Source: an uncultured Faecalibacterium sp. (GTDB taxonomy: Bacteria; Bacillota; Clostridia; Oscillospirales; Ruminococcaceae). From it: 64,000 nucleotides of DNA. The translations under genes were made by a program, and so were the position numbers. Shown in pieces: positions 60,151 through 64,000 of this stretch. Location of the stretch: assembly GCA_934561555.1 (NCBI GenBank), contig CAKTGQ010000011.1:1-64000 (forward strand), in the 5' to 3' direction. Every line of letters begins with the position of its first letter. Position 1 is the stretch's first letter. Below the pieces are notes generated by a model. It did no database searches. It saw only the letters and a program-made list of their open reading frames with translations, and had not been told where the DNA came from.

Positions 60151-61671
60151 TCAGGTAATGGGTGCCGGGTTGAAAATGCACATATCGTTGTGGAAGCCGT
60201 ACTGGTCGCTGTAAGGCTCCTTTACGCCGCTGGCAACGTCCAGAATGAGGTTGAAGATCTCGGTGCCCACATCGGCAATGGTAGCTTCGCCGGTGGCAAC
60301 ATGACCGGCAGAGATGTCGATGAGGTCGAACCACTGCTCCTTCATCTCGTTGCGGCTGCACACCTTGATGACCGGAGCTACATCCAGACCATAGGGCGTG
60401 CCGCGGCCGGTCATGAACACCTGCAGGCCAATGCCGGAGGCCACCTGCGAGGGGCCGCAGACAATGTCAGAAGCAGGCGTTGCTGCAAAGATGAGGCCGT
60501 GCTTGGTGGGCTTTTCCGCCGGGGAAAGCACCTCCACAATGGGGCTGGTTCCGCTTTTGGCGATGGAACCCATGGCCTTTTCCACAATATTGGCAAGGCC
60601 GCCTTTTTTGTTGCCCGGGGTGGGGTTGGCATCCCGGTCCACGCCGCCTTCGGCAAGGTAATCATCGTACCACTTCATCTCTGTTGCCAGCTTGTCCCGC
60701 ACCGATGCGCTCACGCAGCGGGCGGCCAGCATGGGTACGCCGTCCCGGACTTCCGTCACCTCGCTGAACAGCACAGTGGCACCGCCCTTGACCAGCATAT
60801 CGGCGGCATACCCGGCGCTGGGGTTGGCGGTGATGCCGGAGAAGGCATCGCTACCGCCGCACTGCATCCCGATGAGCAGCTCGCTGAGGGGCAGTTCCTC
60901 CCTGTGGCGCAGGTTCAGCTTTTGCAGCTTCTTTTCCGCCATGTCCAGAATGGCCTGCATCATGGCATCATGACCCTTGCAATCCTGTAAGGTCAGGCAG
61001 TTTTCCGGGGTGATGTCCTCCGGGGGCAGCACCCGGTCGTAGGTCAGTTTTTCACAGCCCAGACCCACCACCATCACTTCGCCGCCAAAGTTCGGGTGAC
61101 GGATGACGTTGGTGATGGCGCGGATAGGGATGTAAGCCAGCGGGGCGTTGATGGCCACGCCGCAGCCGTAGGGGTGGGTGATGGCCACCACACCGTCCAC
61201 ATTGGGGTACTTGGGCAGCAGTTCCTTTTTGATGCGCTCCACCGCCACCCGGACCACACCGGCAGCGCACTGCACGGTGGTCACGATGCCCAGCAGGTTG
61301 CGGGTACCGGCAGGGCCTACTTTGTTGCGGTAGCCCATCCAAGTGGTGCGGGGCGGGGTGGGCAGCTGCTCCGGGGTCTTGAGATTCGTACCCCAAGGCA
61401 TATCGGTCAGAGCCGGGCTTTCCGGCAGATCGAGCATGTGCTCGTTGATCCAACTGCCCGCCGGGATATCGTTCTTGGCGTAGCCCAGCACCACGCCGTA
61501 GCGGATGATCTCGCCGCCGGCGGGGATGTCGCACAGGGCAATCTTGTGGGCCTGCGGGATCTTCTCGCGGGTCACGATACCGCTTTCCAAGCAGGTGCCT
61601 GCGGGCAGGTCGTGAACGGCCACAACCACATTGTCTTCGTCTTTGATCTGAATGCTCAAACGTTCTGCCAT
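60151..61671 (-). CDS. garD: Galactarate dehydratase
   Basis: A 506-aa UxaA/GarD-family dehydratase. An N-terminal SAF domain (about 1-100; VHDLPAGT, IPQAHKIAL, IRYGVVLGYA) precedes the large catalytic domain (HPYGCGVAINAP, GGEVMVVGLGCEKL, GMQCGGSDAFSGITANP, NPTPGNKKGGLANIVEKAMGS). The sequence follows GarD much more closely than altronate dehydratase UxaA. It converts galactarate to 5-keto-4-deoxy-D-glucarate with an iron-dependent mechanism. garR follows 40 nt downstream and GH105 ends 11 nt upstream. Confidence 0.92.
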   Translation of the reverse strand: MAERLSIQIKDEDNVVVAVHDLPAGTCLESGIVTREKIPQAHKIALCDIPAGGEIIRYGVVLGYAKNDIPAGSWINEHMLDLPESPALTDMPWGTNLKTPEQLPTPPRTTWMGYRNKVGPAGTRNLLGIVTTVQCAAGVVRVAVERIKKELLPKYPNVDGVVAITHPYGCGVAINAPLAYIPIRAITNVIRHPNFGGEVMVVGLGCEKLTYDRVLPPEDITPENCLTLQDCKGHDAMMQAILDMAEKKLQKLNLRHREELPLSELLIGMQCGGSDAFSGITANPSAGYAADMLVKGGATVLFSEVTEVRDGVPMLAARCVSASVRDKLATEMKWYDDYLAEGGVDRDANPTPGNKKGGLANIVEKAMGSIAKSGTSPIVEVLSPAEKPTKHGLIFAATPASDIVCGPSQVASGIGLQVFMTGRGTPYGLDVAPVIKVCSRNEMKEQWFDLIDISAGHVATGEATIADVGTEIFNLILDVASGVKEPYSDQYGFHNDMCIFNPAPIT

Positions 61672-61682
61672 AATTCTTCACC

Positions 61683-62786
61683 TCATATACGGCGCAGCTG
61701 CTCGCTGACGGCCATCATGCAGGCAGCGGCACCATGCTGGTTGTCCACCATCTGCTTTTCACTCAGGTAATATGCGGGCGTACCGGTGCGGTCGGTGCGG
61801 TTGTCCGGACCGGGGCCAAGGCCCGCGCTGGCGCAGATGCCGTGTAGCTCATAGCCGCTCTCGGTCTGCTTCAAATAGGTGTCCCGGATGCCATCCAGCA
61901 CCTCGCTGCCCCTCTGCCCGTACTCCGGGGGCAGCATCCCAAGGCGGGCCCCCTTCATAAGGGCGTAGGCCGCCATCGCGCTGCCGGACGTCTCGGAGTA
62001 ATTGCCCTCAAGGTCGGCGCGGTCGACTACCTGCAGGAACATCCTCGTATCCGCCACCTGATACGGCATCAGGCGGTCGAGGGCGTTTTTGAGCAGGCTG
62101 CACAGCTCACCCGCCCGCTGGGTATGCTCCCTTGCGAGCTCGTAGGTGTCGGCCAGCGCCATCAGGAACCAACCCTCGGCACGCAGCCAGACCGCCGGGC
62201 TCTGGCCCGTGACGGGGTCGGCCCACTCCATCCTGCGGGAGCAGTCGTTGGCGTGGCGGTAAAGGCCCAGCTTCTCATCCCACAGCAGGGTGTGGGCGGA
62301 CTGGAACTGGTCGAGGATGTCGTCCCAGCGTTCTTCGCCGTTCTCGTCCAGACAGGCGGCGTAGAAGGGCATTCCCATATAAAGGCCGTCCAGCCAGACC
62401 TGATCGGGATAAATATCCTTGTGCCAGAAATTCCCGGTCACAGCGCGGGGGTAATCGTCCAGAATGTGATACGCCCGCTGCACGCCCTCGGCCCAGCGCG
62501 GCTCTCCGGTGGTCTGCCGGAGCACCCGCATGGATTTGCCGAAGCTCACCTTGTCGATGTTGTGCTCGCCGGCCACCCAGTTGGCCACGATGCCGTCCTC
62601 TTTCATGAGCCAGCCGGCATTTTTTTTCACCGGCTCCAGCCAGCGTTCGTCGCCCGTGGCATGATACAAGTCGTCTGCGCCTATTATACACAGGTCGTCC
62701 TTATAATTCCAAGGCTTTTCTTCCAAAAAACGAGGAAATACGTTTTCCAGATACTGTTCAAAATATTCCAGCCACATCCGTATCAT
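61683..62786 (-). CDS. Unsaturated rhamnogalacturonyl hydrolase, GH105 family
   Basis: A 367-aa GH105/GH88-like (alpha/alpha)6 barrel enzyme: ADDLYHATGD, HKDIYPDQVWLDGLYMGMPF with the catalytic Asp in WLDG, and the C-terminal YAL-x-KG and GTPAYYLSEKQ region. The family removes unsaturated galacturonic acid from pectin-derived oligosaccharides, usually in the cytosol; no signal peptide is present here. Five nt after the GH28 gene, 11 nt before garD. Confidence 0.85.
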   Translation of the reverse strand: MIRMWLEYFEQYLENVFPRFLEEKPWNYKDDLCIIGADDLYHATGDERWLEPVKKNAGWLMKEDGIVANWVAGEHNIDKVSFGKSMRVLRQTTGEPRWAEGVQRAYHILDDYPRAVTGNFWHKDIYPDQVWLDGLYMGMPFYAACLDENGEERWDDILDQFQSAHTLLWDEKLGLYRHANDCSRRMEWADPVTGQSPAVWLRAEGWFLMALADTYELAREHTQRAGELCSLLKNALDRLMPYQVADTRMFLQVVDRADLEGNYSETSGSAMAAYALMKGARLGMLPPEYGQRGSEVLDGIRDTYLKQTESGYELHGICASAGLGPGPDNRTDRTGTPAYYLSEKQMVDNQHGAAACMMAVSEQLRRI

Positions 62787-62791
62787 CTCCT

Positions 62792-64000
62792 TTATAGTCC
62801 GGCAAAATCAGCTACACGGTTCAGGATCTCCACAGCCTCTGCCCGGCTGACCAGCTTGTCCGGGCCAAAGCAGCCGTTCTCGTCCAGCTCCATAAAGCCG
62901 AAGTAGAGCGCTCTTGCCGCGTTGGTGCCGTAGTTGTCGGCCACCCTTGCAGCATCGGCACACACCGGCATCGTGCTGGAGGCGTTGCGGTAATTCACGC
63001 CGCAGGCTTGCATGGCGACGGTCGCCATCTCCTGCCGGGTGATGGTGCCCCGCGGTACGAACCGGCCCTCCTTCAGGGCCAGAAACGCGTTGGCCGCTGC
63101 ATAGCGGGCCGCAGGATCATCGGTGTCGGGCAGGACGGGCGCAGTCAGCGACTGGTTCGCCAGCGGGAACAGCATCCATGCCAGCTCCTGCCGGGTGGCG
63201 GGCTTCGCCGGTCCATCCAGATCTACCTTGTTCAGCATCCCGCGGCAGCACAGCCGGGCTGCCGGGGACTCAACCGACTGCTGCAGCACCTTGTAGCAGC
63301 AGCTGAGTGCACTCTCCCCTGCCGGATCAAGGGCCTCCACCTGCACAAGGCGTGCGTCCGAAGGCAGGGTGAGCGTTTCGCCCTCGCCGCAGCTCCTCCA
63401 AGCGACGCCGTCCGGGCTGCAGCGCCAGCGGAACCGGAGCGGCTCAGAAGCCCCACAGCACTCTGCCGCAGCGGCCACTGTGCCGCCCGCACAGGGCACC
63501 CCCAAAATGCGCACCCGGTCGGGGCGGGGGAAGCGCTTGCCGTTGATGGTCACATTCTCTACGACCGCGTCCTGCCAGTTCATGCTGCGCAGACACTGGT
63601 ATACGCCGTCGATGGTGATGTTCCGCAGCACCAGTCCGGTGATGGGCACCTCCGGGAAGGCTTCAAGGAAGATGCCGTAGTCGCCGCCGTGGGCCGTAAT
63701 GTTCTCAATGGTGATGTCTCGGAACACGGGCAGACTGTCGCCGTTGCGGCCGTCCTCGTAGAGCATGGTGCCGTGGATGGCCGCCCCGTGGACATGCTCC
63801 ATCACGCTGTCGCAGAGCATGATTTGCTCCACCGCACCGCCCCGGCGGGCGTTGGTCTTGAGCCGCAGGGCATAGGTCAGATTGGGGCTGGAAAAGCGGT
63901 TGCCGCAGGCCAGCACATTATAAATGCCTCCGCTCATCTCGCTGCCCAGCGCCACGCCGCCGTGGCCGTCTGCAAACTCGTTGTTTTCAATGAGGATATT
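62792..64000 (-). CDS. GH28 polygalacturonase-type protein with C-terminal S-layer-like modules, 5' end outside the window
   Basis: The visible 402 codons continue in frame to the window edge. A right-handed beta-helix GH28 region (FADGHGGVALGSEMSGG with the catalytic-site GHG, and RLK in YALRLKTN) runs to about residue 190. An Ig-like stretch (about 200-260) leads to three S-layer-homology-like repeats (TRQELAWMLF, TRQEMATVAMQACG, SRAEAVEILNRVADFA). GH28 enzymes hydrolyse homogalacturonan or rhamnogalacturonan. S-layer-like modules would tie it to the cell wall. It heads the visible part of the operon. Confidence 0.82.
   Translation of the reverse strand, partial: NILIENNEFADGHGGVALGSEMSGGIYNVLACGNRFSSPNLTYALRLKTNARRGGAVEQIMLCDSVMEHVHGAAIHGTMLYEDGRNGDSLPVFRDITIENITAHGGDYGIFLEAFPEVPITGLVLRNITIDGVYQCLRSMNWQDAVVENVTINGKRFPRPDRVRILGVPCAGGTVAAAAECCGASEPLRFRWRCSPDGVAWRSCGEGETLTLPSDARLVQVEALDPAGESALSCCYKVLQQSVESPAARLCCRGMLNKVDLDGPAKPATRQELAWMLFPLANQSLTAPVLPDTDDPAARYAAANAFLALKEGRFVPRGTITRQEMATVAMQACGVNYRNASSTMPVCADAARVADNYGTNAARALYFGFMELDENGCFGPDKLVSRAEAVEILNRVADFAGL

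Noticed and set aside
1..64000. CRISPR arrays, rRNA genes and cas genes
   Set aside because: No regularly spaced repeats with unique spacers and no rRNA sequence were seen. The 49.4 and 49.6 kb repeats are too short and close to be an array.

Overview
The window looks like chromosome of a gut Clostridia species in the Oscillospiraceae/Ruminococcaceae, probably Faecalibacterium-like. This is an inference from a GC-rich core with strong third-position GC, a Gram-positive PolC replicase, the clostridial gene order pyrH-frr-uppS-cdsA-dxr-rseP-ispG-polC, spoIVB-spo0A, and clostridial-type NfnAB. Species assignment would need a database search.

Layout. 1-5.8 kb: a truncated tRNA-Gly, nfnAB (electron bifurcation), a CBS-domain protein behind an attenuator-like hairpin, and the yloU-fakA pair (fatty acid kinase). 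5.8-20.6 kb, minus strand: spoIVB-spo0A-alkD-like, then pyrH-frr-uppS-cdsA-dxr-rseP-ispG-fic-polC, covering translation, isoprenoid and membrane lipid synthesis and replication, with a class III Fic enzyme between ispG and polC. 20.6-28.1 kb: prfB, a RING-like membrane protein, galU, an antiporter, the rpsF-ssb-rpsR operon behind a consensus promoter, a secreted transglutaminase-like protein and a small P-loop kinase. 28.3-34.2 kb: a maltodextrin locus (LacI regulator, lipoprotein, two permeases, malQ). 34.4-35.4 kb: two small membrane proteins sharing a double-glycine-type leader. 35.4-39.2 kb: galK-like, an AraC regulator and an rlmD-type methyltransferase.

39.3-55.0 kb is accessory DNA with lower GC. 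It holds an unrecognised AT-rich gene pair, three serine-recombinase-family genes, and a compact phage-like module on the minus strand: VapE-type primase/helicase, sigma-like late regulator, HNH nuclease, TerS, TerL, portal and capsid. No tail, lysis, head-protease or connector genes are present, which resembles a capsid-encoding phage satellite or a strongly reduced prophage. Repeat-rich noncoding blocks lie at HNH/terS, before the late promoter and upstream of the primase. An IS66 3' remnant with its right terminal repeat closes the region.

55.0-64.0 kb, minus strand: one operon beginning beyond the window with GH28 and GH105 pectin enzymes, followed by a galactarate route (GarD, a DapA-family aldolase, GarR, glycerate 2-kinase) and two TIM-barrel enzymes of unknown substrate. 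GarD makes 5-keto-4-deoxyglucarate, the aldolase would give pyruvate and tartronate semialdehyde, GarR gives glycerate, and the kinase gives 2-phosphoglycerate.
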